From assembly GCF_003285015.1 (NCBI RefSeq), contig NZ_QMFB01000022.1, forward strand, positions 62,001 through 126,000: a stretch of DNA of 64,000 bases. The letters run 5' to 3'. A model generated the notes under the pieces. It worked only from the letters and a program-made list of their open reading frames with translations, ran no database searches and was not told where the DNA came from. The stretch is from Paenibacillus contaminans. GTDB taxonomy: Bacteria > Bacillota > Bacilli > Paenibacillales > NBRC-103111. This document shows positions 26,948 through 34,299 of this stretch, in pieces. How positions within the stretch are numbered: the stretch's first letter is position 1; each line of letters opens with the position of its first letter. The position numbers and the translations under genes are program-made.

Positions 26948-27218
26948 GCTCGATCAATTCGGCGATTTCCAGCTCCGCGAGGAATAGCTTGACATCCTGC
27001 AAAGCGATCTCTTCGCTGATGTCGTAGCGCTCCTGCAGCTTCCTGGCGAGCGACATCACGTCCCCGTCTTCCTTCAGCTCTGCCCAGATAAAGCCGCCCA
27101 CCTCGTTCATTTTGGTCACCGTCAGCTTTGCGGTATTCATCACGATCCACTCCTCGCCGACCGCGACCGCTTCCATTTGCATCGTCCGTTTATACATGGT
27201 TGTTGTGTTCATATTCAT
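26937..27218 (-). CDS. PqqD-like RiPP recognition element
   Basis: A 93-residue protein with the PqqD/RRE winged-helix fold: three N-terminal beta strands (about residues 12-35, including VGEEWIVMN and LTVTKMNEVGGFIWAEL), then helices around LARKLQERYDISEEIALQDVKLFLAELEIAELI. Stand-alone proteins of this type bind the leader peptide in lasso peptide, PQQ and related pathways and present it to modifying enzymes. It is coupled by overlap to the kinase (4 bp) upstream and to the peptidase (11 bp) downstream. It is the strongest family marker that the operon makes a RiPP. Confidence 0.87.
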   Translation of the reverse strand: MNMNTTTMYKRTMQMEAVAVGEEWIVMNTAKLTVTKMNEVGGFIWAELKEDGDVMSLARKLQERYDISEEIALQDVKLFLAELEIAELIEHAG

Positions 27219-28006
27219 GATATCTTCTCCCAGAACGTATTGTTTTTTTGAAAATGCAGCTCGTAAACGGGCACCGTCACTACCATTTCGCGCAGCATGC
27301 CGAGCACCTTGCTCGTTTCCTTCGCATCGTGCGCCCAGAAAAACACTTTATCCAGCAAATGCATGATGCCTTCCGACGAGCGGATTTGCTTGCGCTCCAC
27401 CTGGCTCGACTGAATAAGCAGATGAATGCCGCCCAGCCGGCAGATGCGCCCCTCGTACATGGACATCAGCTCGCTTCGAAATGGCGAATCGTAAACGAGT
27501 ATGCCGTCCGGCGTTATTTTGACCAGGGATGCTTCGTCGGATAAAAGCGGACGCGGAGCGGAAAGCTTGGCCACCGTCGACTTGCCCGCGCCGGATTGCC
27601 CTGCGAACAAATACGCCTGGCCGTCCTCAATGACGCATGACGAATGGATCATCAGCCCCCAGCCGATATGTACGATATACGCGCAATACAAATTCATAAA
27701 AGCATGCTTGAGAGAAAGCTCATTGTAAGCGACGATGTTCGCCGTCCGGTAAGAGGCGTCGGTTTCGATCCGGTAGTCAAGGCGGTTGTAGATGATGGTG
27801 CTGCCTTCTGTCGTAATCGTGACGGCATAATCCGGCGACGGTTCGCCATAGCCCAGCTCGGCATCCACGACGAGGTCGGCGGTCAGCACGCTTTCCGCGT
27901 CTGCCCGGCATTTCTCGAACATTTGATTGAGCGCTGCGACGATCGCTTCCGATTCGGTGCGGACGATCGCCGTGTGCTCGCCGATTTCCGTTTTGAGTAT
28001 ATGCAT
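27215..28006 (-). CDS. HprK-like kinase of the RiPP operon
   Basis: A 263-residue P-loop kinase related to the C-terminal catalytic domain of HPr kinase/phosphorylase. Visible features are H121 in MIHSSCV, the P-loop GQSGAGKST (136-144) and the acidic LLSDEASLV (D157, E158), matching the HprK core. Such HprK homologues occur in paeninodin-type lasso clusters, where the enzyme phosphorylates the C-terminal Ser of the precursor. The precursor here also ends in Ser, so the same reaction is likely. The gene starts at an ATG with an AGAGGA site, 300 bp after the precursor gene. It lacks the full HprK N-terminal domain, so it is not the carbon-catabolite regulator. Confidence 0.87.
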   Translation of the reverse strand: MHILKTEIGEHTAIVRTESEAIVAALNQMFEKCRADAESVLTADLVVDAELGYGEPSPDYAVTITTEGSTIIYNRLDYRIETDASYRTANIVAYNELSLKHAFMNLYCAYIVHIGWGLMIHSSCVIEDGQAYLFAGQSGAGKSTVAKLSAPRPLLSDEASLVKITPDGILVYDSPFRSELMSMYEGRICRLGGIHLLIQSSQVERKQIRSSEGIMHLLDKVFFWAHDAKETSKVLGMLREMVVTVPVYELHFQKNNTFWEKIS

Positions 28007-28305
28007 AATCGATATCCTCTTTCTTTATAGGTTCTTATATAGGACAGATTGAACGGTATGCGCGGCATCCGGGCATTTCCGTCCTCTGAGGTTTCTTTTT
28101 TCGGCTCGTGATTATAAAAAAAGGACGTTTCGTGCAGCAGGTGTCGGAGTGGACAAGGGACGCCCGGAAACATTCCATTTCGGACATCCCTCATGAGCCT
28201 ATGATCGAAATTAGCTTCGCTATTACGCGGCGCTCCCGTCATGCGGAAACCAAGGAGCTTTGCGGTCCAGGCACTTCATCCATCCAATGTGTTTGGCCGG
28301 AAGTA
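28006..28305 (-). other. Gap between precursor and kinase genes with an imperfect hairpin
   Basis: No credible gene. An imperfect ten-base hairpin (GGGACGCCCG at 28157-28166 with CGGACATCCC at 28181-28190) could act as a partial terminator or RNA stabiliser that sets the precursor in excess over the enzymes. It has no U-run. Confidence 0.3.
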
Positions 28306-28434
28306 TTAACTCCAGAAATTCCCACCCGGTCCGCCGCCATCTCCGCCGCCGTTATCGTTGCCCGACGCCTTCGTTTCGAAGCTCACCTTCTGATGAGACA
28401 ATACGCTAGGTGGTGCATATGGTTTTTTTGTCAT
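28306..28434 (-). CDS. RiPP precursor peptide, 42 residues, Gly-rich core
   Basis: A short gene with GGAGGTG nine bases upstream of its ATG, just after a consensus promoter. Leader (residues 1-22) shows Y6, P9, a hydrophobic residue at 11 and T21, which keeps the lasso-leader spacing YxxPxL...T (T at +15 from Y). The remainder is ASGNDNGGGDGGGPGGNFWS. If Thr is the penultimate leader residue, the core starts at A23 and its candidate acceptor Asp is at core position 5 or 10, not 7-9 as in known lasso rings. An alternative cut after A23 (T-K-A) would suit the S26-type peptidase and place Asp at position 9. The terminal Ser is the expected kinase target. Confidence 0.78.
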   Translation of the reverse strand: MTKKPYAPPSVLSHQKVSFETKASGNDNGGGDGGGPGGNFWS

Positions 28435-28477
28435 TTCGTTCACCTCCGACTCTTGATTGAATGAGGACCACATGCCC

Positions 28478-28506
28478 ATAATATGATACATATTGTATCG
28501 TGTCAA
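28478..28506 (-). promoter_or_regulatory. Sigma-A promoter with spacer operator for the RiPP operon
   Basis: On the minus strand, TTGACA (28506-28501) and TATTAT (28483-28478) are exactly 17 bp apart. The spacer contains the perfect palindrome GATACA-TAT-TGTATC (28485-28499), a probable repressor site. Transcription would start near 28471. The remaining bases to 28825 show no gene. Confidence 0.75.
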
Positions 28507-28825
28507 GCAGATAAAACAGAAAAATTAGACGTTTTGTATCGAATATTTTAAAAAGCACTCCTCTTTTTTTGCAATTTTTGGACTATTTCGACTTATCCGG
28601 CTCTCCCGAACGTCCGGGTGGTGCAGCAGAGCCTGACGGGTAATGGAGCTTTCTAAGCTTACGAGCATCGCTTTCAACATAAGGCGCGTGCCATACACCG
28701 CGCACTCTTATGTTTACTGTAATGCTGCCGGCACCATGTCATGATAGGTTGTTCTTCTCTAACAGCTGCCACAGCCGTTATTTCGATGAAATCGGGTGTT
28801 TTGAAACCCTCCTCGACTGATCGCG

Positions 28826-28870
28826 CAAAAAAGCTACCCTCCACACGGCCTCCCGTGTGAAAGATAGCTT
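28826..28870 (-). terminator. Terminator of the leucyl aminopeptidase gene
   Basis: Stem AAGCTA..CACACGG/CCGTGTG..TAGCTT, followed on the minus strand by TTTTTT. It begins 34 bp after the pepA-type stop codon and insulates the RiPP promoter region. Confidence 0.85.
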
Positions 28871-28904
28871 CGCTTATCCGGCGGCGGCGTTCACCCGCAG
28901 CCCT

Positions 28905-30344
28905 TTATTTCGACCGCTCCGCGACGAAATCGGCCAGCAGCCGCGCGCCGTAGCCCGTCGGGCCTTCAACGACGTAGCCGCTCGTTGAGCCGGCATCCAT
29001 CGGTCCGGCCATATCGACGTGCGCCCATTTCGTTCCGGCCTCGACAAAACGGCGCAGGAACAATGCAGCCGTAATCGCGCCGGCGTACGCGACGCCCGTA
29101 ATGTTGCAGAGATCGGCGTATTGGCTTTTCAGCAGATCGTCGTACTCGTCTTCAAGCGGCATCGGCCATACGCGCTCCCCGCTCTTCAAGCCGAGGGTCT
29201 GCAATACGTCGGCCATATCGTCTGTTCCCCAAACGCCGGCCATTTTATTGCCCAGCGCGGATACGCATGCTCCCGTCAACGTAGCGATGTCGACGATTTG
29301 CTCGGCGCCGAGCTTGCATGCGCGAATCAAGGCGTCGGCGAGCACGAGCCGCCCTTCCGCATCCGTATTGCCGACTTGAACCGTCAGGCCGTTAGCGTAG
29401 CGGATCACTTCGCCTGGCAGCATGGATGCGCCGTCCGGCATGTTTTCGGCCGTCGCGACGAACACGACGACGTTCGCTTGCAGCTTGCTTTTCACAATGA
29501 TGTCGAGCGCGCCGATTACGGCAGCCGAGCCGCCCATGTCGATGCGCATGTCGCTCAGATTGCGGCCCGACTTCAGGCTGATTCCGCCGGTATCGAACGT
29601 GATGCCCTTGCCGACAAGCGCGATAAGCGGCTTCGAAGGGTCGGAGCAATAACGCATCTCGATGAGCGCCGGCGGGTATTTGCTGCCTTTGCCGACGGCG
29701 ATCAGGCCGTTCATTTGATGCTCCTCAAGCCGCTCCCCCTTGAACACGTCCACCTGGACCGGCGTATCCTTAAAACGCTCGATGACCCTTTCCACCATGT
29801 CCCCGGGACGAAGGAAGTTCGGCGGCTCGTTGCCGAGATCGCGGGCAAGCTTCGTACCCTCGGCGCGAATTGAGCCAAGAAGCAGCGCTTCTTCCAGCTC
29901 CTGCGAAGCCGTCAGCAGAAGCTCGACGGTTTCGGTGTGGCGCTGTTTTTTCTTCGACTTGTATTTATCGAACGCGTATGTCCCCAGCAGCCAGCCCTCG
30001 ACCCAAGCTGTCGCGGCTTCCGCTTCGCTGATCTTGCTGCCGATTACTCCGGAGAGCATGCTGAAATCGATCGCCGCCGAAGCCGCCTGCTCCTTCTCGA
30101 CCGCACGGCCCGCGACGCCTGCCGCAGCGCGGATTTGGTCGAGGCCCAGCTTCGCTTCGTCCCCCAGTCCGATCAGCAGCTTATGCGATTCGGACTCACG
30201 CCCGTAAAGCCATGTCAGCGCGCCTTTGTCGCCCGCATGCTCCTTCAGCTCGTAGCCGCCCAATTGCTTAACCGGCAAATTGCCTTTGCTTACCGCATAT
30301 ACCGTCACTTTCGCAGCGGATGTTGAAGTTAACGTAAATTTCAT
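28905..30344 (-). CDS. pepA: Leucyl aminopeptidase, family M17
   Basis: A 479-residue M17 aminopeptidase. The C-terminal catalytic domain (about residues 165-478) has the signature NTDAEGRLVLADAL, the metal-binding Lys/Asp region LVGKGITFDTGG and DMRIDMGGSAAV. The N-terminal domain is the usual macro-like regulatory part. It forms cytosolic hexamers with two divalent metals and releases N-terminal residues from peptides. It is monocistronic with its own terminator. Nothing ties it to the adjacent RiPP operon except proximity. Confidence 0.95.
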   Translation of the reverse strand: MKFTLTSTSAAKVTVYAVSKGNLPVKQLGGYELKEHAGDKGALTWLYGRESESHKLLIGLGDEAKLGLDQIRAAAGVAGRAVEKEQAASAAIDFSMLSGVIGSKISEAEAATAWVEGWLLGTYAFDKYKSKKKQRHTETVELLLTASQELEEALLLGSIRAEGTKLARDLGNEPPNFLRPGDMVERVIERFKDTPVQVDVFKGERLEEHQMNGLIAVGKGSKYPPALIEMRYCSDPSKPLIALVGKGITFDTGGISLKSGRNLSDMRIDMGGSAAVIGALDIIVKSKLQANVVVFVATAENMPDGASMLPGEVIRYANGLTVQVGNTDAEGRLVLADALIRACKLGAEQIVDIATLTGACVSALGNKMAGVWGTDDMADVLQTLGLKSGERVWPMPLEDEYDDLLKSQYADLCNITGVAYAGAITAALFLRRFVEAGTKWAHVDMAGPMDAGSTSGYVVEGPTGYGARLLADFVAERSK

Positions 30345-30555
30345 TTGGTCTCATTCCTTTTAGTCAAGATAAAGTCATGCCAACTCCCCTTAATCGTACC
30401 ATATCGCGGCGGAAAGTTCATGCCGGACAAGACCGGCTGGACGTTCAGGCCCTTCTTCAAAATTTCTTCAGAATTCCTTTATTTTTTCCTTCGCTCATTC
30501 TGCAGAATGTTTCGATACGATAGTTGCATCGAGTCGAAGGGAGCGAGTCACCGCC

Positions 30556-31137
30556 ATGATTAAATCTATGCAAGAGCAGCTGCTGTTTCTATATAAATTC
30601 ATGCGTGCGCCGAGACAAATCGGCAGCGTCGCGCCGAGCTCCGCATTTCTGGCCAGGAAAATGCTTGAGCCCGTTCCTTGGAACCGGGTCAGGAGCGTCG
30701 CAGAGCTAGGGGCGGGAACCGGCGCCATAACCAAACATCTGGCTAAGACGCTTCATAAAGAAACGAAGGTGCTGTTATTCGAAAAAGACCATCAGCTGCG
30801 CGGTCAATTATCCGCCCGTTATAAAAACTTCGCCTGTTATGCCGACGCGTGCAGCATGGAGCCGGCCTTGCGGAGAGAAGGAATCGAAAGTCTCGATTGC
30901 ATCCTGAGCGGACTTCCCTTTTTTAATTTTCCGCCGGAGCTGCGCGAGCAGCTGATGCACCAGATCGAAACGTCTCTGAAGCCGGGCGGCTTGTTCATCG
31001 CCTTCCAGTATTCGCAGCAGATGCGAAAGCGGCTCAGCCAACAATTCGAGATCGAACGCATTCATTTTGTCCCGCTCAACGTCCCGCCCGCTTTCGTATA
31101 CGTCTGCCGTAAAAAGGGGGCTGCGGATGGACACTAA
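30556..31137 (+). CDS. PmtA-like SAM-dependent (phospholipid) methyltransferase
   Basis: A 193-residue class I methyltransferase. The N-terminal segment FLYKFMRAPRQIGSVAPSSAFLARKM is the hallmark of PmtA-type phosphatidylethanolamine N-methyltransferases, ahead of SAM motif I AELGAGTGAITKHL (about residues 49-62) and LLFEKD. The CILSGLPFFNFP segment takes the place of motif IV. It would add methyl groups to an aminophospholipid at the membrane, yielding S-adenosylhomocysteine. It overlaps the PAP2 gene by 11 bases, and an S-adenosylhomocysteine hydrolase gene ends the same cluster. Related KsgA-like rRNA methylases are the main alternative, but the N-terminal motif argues against them. Confidence 0.85.
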   Translation: MIKSMQEQLLFLYKFMRAPRQIGSVAPSSAFLARKMLEPVPWNRVRSVAELGAGTGAITKHLAKTLHKETKVLLFEKDHQLRGQLSARYKNFACYADACSMEPALRREGIESLDCILSGLPFFNFPPELREQLMHQIETSLKPGGLFIAFQYSQQMRKRLSQQFEIERIHFVPLNVPPAFVYVCRKKGAADGH

Positions 31138-31786
31138 GAGCGACGCCCGGTCGAAGTTTGCCGCCTATTCCCCGCTGCTGTGGCTGCTTGCGATTCCGGT
31201 GTTGAACGTATTTTACGGACTGCTGAATAACGGCGGCGGCGATGTCGGCAATCTGATGACCGATTTGGACAATCTGATCCCTTTCGTCCCTGTGTTTATT
31301 ATTCCTTATTTGATCTGGTATCCGTTCATATTCGGCATGTTCGTCGTCTTTTTCGCGAAGGATAGAACCGTCTACTACCGCAGCTTGATTGCCTTGTGCG
31401 CCGGGCTTATCTCCTGTTACCTAATTTATGCGGCGTATCAGACGACTGTGCCCAGACCTTTCTTGCACGACGCCGGCTGGCTGACCGGGCTTGTGAAGTT
31501 CGTCTACGCGACCGACAAACCGTTCAACTGCTTTCCGAGCATTCATGTCCTGACCAGCTATATCGTGCTGAAAGCATCGTACCGCTGCCGGTTCGGGCGA
31601 TTGGCGCGAGCGGCGATTTTCACGGCTTCGTGGAGCATCATTATCTCCACTTTGTTCGTGAAGCAGCATGCGCTGCTCGACGTCGCCGCGGCCGTCATCC
31701 TGGCGGAAGCGCTTGTTTTCGCCGTGAAGCTAACCCGTTTCGATAAACGCAAAGCGCCAAAGGAGGCTCGCGCGCATGAACTATGA
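31127..31786 (+). CDS. PAP2 superfamily lipid phosphatase
   Basis: A 219-residue membrane phosphatase with six predicted helices. Family motifs appear in order: TVPRPFL (motif C1 region), the FPSIHV segment (C2, general acid His) and STLFVKQHALLDV (C3, nucleophile His and its Asp). It should dephosphorylate lipid pyrophosphates or phosphatidic acid on the outer leaflet. The start at 31127 is chosen because AAAAAGGGGG precedes it and the longer frame runs deep into the methyltransferase gene. It overlaps that gene by 11 bases and the dedA gene by 11, an arrangement suggesting translational coupling across three lipid genes. Confidence 0.88.
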   Translation: MDTKSDARSKFAAYSPLLWLLAIPVLNVFYGLLNNGGGDVGNLMTDLDNLIPFVPVFIIPYLIWYPFIFGMFVVFFAKDRTVYYRSLIALCAGLISCYLIYAAYQTTVPRPFLHDAGWLTGLVKFVYATDKPFNCFPSIHVLTSYIVLKASYRCRFGRLARAAIFTASWSIIISTLFVKQHALLDVAAAVILAEALVFAVKLTRFDKRKAPKEARAHEL

Positions 31787-32384
31787 ATGGCTGCTGTCGC
31801 TCCTTGAGCAATTCGGCTATGCGGCGTTATTTTTTGCGCTGTGGCTCGGTATCGTCGGTATGCCGATCCCCGACGAGGTCATCGTCATGACAGGCGGCGC
31901 CGTTACCGTCAACGCGCTTTTGCATCCGATTCCGGCCTTCGTTCTGACGTATTTGGGCGTCGTGTCCGGTTTATCGCTCGGTTACGTGCTCGGCCGGTAC
32001 TTGGGAACACCCGTTTTGACGCGATTGCGCCGCAAGAAAAAAATGGAGAAATATTTGCATTTTTCGGAGACGCTTGTTCAAAAATATGGTAGTTTTGCAA
32101 TAGGCATCAGTTATTTTTTTCCTATCGTCAGGCATGTCATGCCTTATGTGGTCGGCGTGCACAACATGTCCTTCAAACGGTACGCCCTTTTCTCCTATAC
32201 GACCGGGCTGGTCTGGACGTTCCTCTTCTTCACCGTCGGACGTTACGCGGGCAATCATGTCGAAGAAATCGGCATGCTGCTTTACGAGTACGGCTTGCGT
32301 TTGCTCTGGCTGCCGTTCGTGCTTTTTGCCGTATGGGCGATAATCCGCTATTCTTACAAGGATAAACGGCTTCGCCGTTCTTAA
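31776..32384 (+). CDS. DedA family membrane protein
   Basis: A 202-residue protein of the DedA/SNARE-associated (VTT) family. It has the typical MPIPDEVIVMTGGAV re-entrant segment near residues 29-43, SGLSLGYVLGRYLG, and the second amphipathic loop with FFPIVRHVMPYVVG. DedA proteins act in recycling or flipping undecaprenyl phosphate and phospholipids. It ends in a stretch (YKDKRLRRS) whose DNA belongs to intergenic repeat family 1, so the C-terminus may have been formed by that repeat. It is the third gene of the coupled lipid cluster. Confidence 0.92.
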   Translation: MNYEWLLSLLEQFGYAALFFALWLGIVGMPIPDEVIVMTGGAVTVNALLHPIPAFVLTYLGVVSGLSLGYVLGRYLGTPVLTRLRRKKKMEKYLHFSETLVQKYGSFAIGISYFFPIVRHVMPYVVGVHNMSFKRYALFSYTTGLVWTFLFFTVGRYAGNHVEEIGMLLYEYGLRLLWLPFVLFAVWAIIRYSYKDKRLRRS

Positions 32385-32435
32385 GTAAAGGACTGGCGGG
32401 TTTACCGAGGTTTTAGCTGCTTTCGAACAATACAA
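32359..32435. repeat. Dispersed intergenic repeat, family 1, copy C
   Basis: It begins GGATAAACGGCTTCGCCGTT and continues AAGTAAAGGACTGGCGGG and TTTACCGAGG, related to copies at 8611-8690 and 21257-21370. Its first 26 bases encode the last residues and the stop of the DedA gene. Confidence 0.65.
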
Positions 32436-32453
32436 ACCTGGGAGTGATCCGGC

Positions 32454-33155
32454 TTGACCATTAACGTTCTCGTCGCCGACGACGATCCGGAAATCCGCGA
32501 CGTCATTCGCATTTACCTGCAAAACGAAGGCTACCGCGTCCGGGAAGCGGAGGACGGCGTTCAAGCACTCGAGCTGCTGCGCCGCGAGCCGGTCGATTTA
32601 ATCATTCTGGACGTCATGATGCCGAATATGGACGGGATCAGAGCTTGCTTCAAGATCAGGGAAATGACGAAAATCCCGATCATCATGCTCTCCGCCAAAA
32701 GCGAGGATATCGATAAAATTACGGGGCTTACGACCGGAGCGGACGATTATGTCGCCAAACCGTTCAATCCGCTGGAGCTTGTCGCAAGAGCAAAGGCGCA
32801 GCTTCGCAGGATGACGTTCGCCGGCACGGCCGAGCAGCAGGCCAAACCCTCCGATGACAACGTACTGGAAATCGACGATCTGGTCATCAATAAAAGCAAG
32901 CACCTCGTAACGGTACGCGGCCGGGAGGCGTCTCTGACGCCGATCGAGTTTGCCATACTTGAGCTGCTTGCAGCCCATCGCGGGCAAGTGTTTAATGTCG
33001 AGCAGATTTATAAGAACGTCTGGAAGGAAGACAAATTTTTATCCGACAATACGGTGATGGTCCACGTGCGCAACATTCGCGAGAAGATCGAAGACAATCC
33101 GCGCGAGCCGCGTTTGATCAAAACGGTTTGGGGAGTGGGATACAAAGTTGAATAG
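32454..33155 (+). CDS. OmpR/PhoB-type response regulator
   Basis: A 233-residue regulator. Receiver features are the DDD pocket at residues 9-11, the phospho-acceptor in LIILDVMMPNMDG and KPFNPLE. The winged-helix domain (about 130-232) has TPIEFAILELLAAHRGQVF and TVMVHVRNIREKIEDNPREPRLIKTVWGVGYK. The start is a TTG behind GGGAGTGAT. It overlaps the kinase gene by eight bases. Proximity suggests it controls the lipid genes 70 bp upstream or the ahcY-type gene downstream. Confidence 0.94.
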   Translation: MTINVLVADDDPEIRDVIRIYLQNEGYRVREAEDGVQALELLRREPVDLIILDVMMPNMDGIRACFKIREMTKIPIIMLSAKSEDIDKITGLTTGADDYVAKPFNPLELVARAKAQLRRMTFAGTAEQQAKPSDDNVLEIDDLVINKSKHLVTVRGREASLTPIEFAILELLAAHRGQVFNVEQIYKNVWKEDKFLSDNTVMVHVRNIREKIEDNPREPRLIKTVWGVGYKVE

Positions 33156-34299
33156 AGACTTCTTGTCCCTCTTGAACTGGAAGAAGAGCATCCGCCTGCG
33201 CCTGCTGGGATCGCTTCTGTTCAGCCTTATCGCCTCGTTTTTCGGGACGGCCTTGATCAACGAAAATTTGGGGTTTTCCATCGTCAATATGCTTTGGGGC
33301 ATTTTATTGCCGGATATCATCCTGCCGAAGCTTGTCGGCGCGACCTTTTCCTTGCTCTCGTTTTTATTTTTCTTCTTGCTTATCTTTTTCTTCCTGATGC
33401 GACATATCGTCCGTCAAATGAGGACGCTCGCCGACGGCCTCATGGCGCTAGCCAAGGGAGATCTCGATTACCGCGTGCCTCTGTCCGGCCAAGACGAGCT
33501 GGGCGAGGTCGCGCAAAACATCAATTACATGGCCGAGCAGCTTCAGAGCATGATGAGAAGAGAGCGCCAGATCGAAACGTCCAAAATGGAGCTGATCACC
33601 CACGTATCCCATGATTTGCGGACGCCGCTCACGAGCATCATCGGTTATTTGAACCTGCTCAAAAACGACGATTATCAGGATCTCGACGAGCATAAACGGT
33701 ATATCAACAACGCCTTCAACAAAACCCAGCAAATGAAAAAGCTGATCGACGATCTGTTCGAGTATACCCGTCTGACCAGCGGCGACGCCACCCTCTCCTT
33801 CCATAAAATCGACCTCGGCAGTCTGCTGGAGCAGATCATCACCGAGTTCGAGCCGATCGCTCAGGAGCTTTCCATTACGGTCAAAAGGGACTGGGAGCAA
33901 ACGCCTTTCCCGGCCCATGTAGATGTCGAAAAACTGGTGCGGGCGATCGACAACCTGCTCATGAACGCGCTCAAGTTTTCCTTGAAGCCCGGCGACATTA
34001 CGGTACGGCTTGCCGAGCGGGGCGATTGTATCGTGCTTGCGGTCGAAAACCGGGGAAAACCGATTACCGAGGACCAGGAGAAGCTTTTATTCGAGCGTTT
34101 CTATAAGGCGGAGCCTTCCAGGCGCGACCGCGACATGCCTTCGGGCGCAGGACTGGGCTTATCGATCGCCCGGTATATCGTCGAGCTGCATGGGGGAAAA
34201 ATCGGGCTGAAGCATGCGAACGGACATTTCACCTTTTTTATCGAGCTGCCCAAAGCGGCGCAAATTACAAAGTACAATGGGAGCGATGATAAACTATGA
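33148..34299 (+). CDS. Sensor histidine kinase (HAMP, HisKA, HATPase)
   Basis: A 383-residue kinase with two helices (about 14-36 and 63-90) and only a short external loop of about 25 residues, so it probably senses the membrane itself (intramembrane-sensing type). HAMP (about 92-145), HisKA with the acceptor in LITHVSHDLRTPLTSIIGY, and an ATPase domain with DNLLMNALKFS and AGLGLSIARYIVELHGG. The TTG start lies in GGGAGTGGGATACAAAG-TTG. It overlaps the regulator gene by eight bases and the next gene by four. A membrane-state sensor next to lipid-modifying genes is a coherent pairing. Confidence 0.93.
   Translation: MNRDFLSLLNWKKSIRLRLLGSLLFSLIASFFGTALINENLGFSIVNMLWGILLPDIILPKLVGATFSLLSFLFFFLLIFFFLMRHIVRQMRTLADGLMALAKGDLDYRVPLSGQDELGEVAQNINYMAEQLQSMMRRERQIETSKMELITHVSHDLRTPLTSIIGYLNLLKNDDYQDLDEHKRYINNAFNKTQQMKKLIDDLFEYTRLTSGDATLSFHKIDLGSLLEQIITEFEPIAQELSITVKRDWEQTPFPAHVDVEKLVRAIDNLLMNALKFSLKPGDITVRLAERGDCIVLAVENRGKPITEDQEKLLFERFYKAEPSRRDRDMPSGAGLGLSIARYIVELHGGKIGLKHANGHFTFFIELPKAAQITKYNGSDDKL

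Noticed and set aside
27644-28030. Plus-strand frames opposite the HprK-like kinase
   Set aside because: Antisense shadows; the minus strand has an intact P-loop kinase coupled to its neighbours.
28007-28305. T-box or known riboswitch between precursor and kinase genes
   Set aside because: No T-box sequence, specifier stem or known aptamer core; only one imperfect hairpin.
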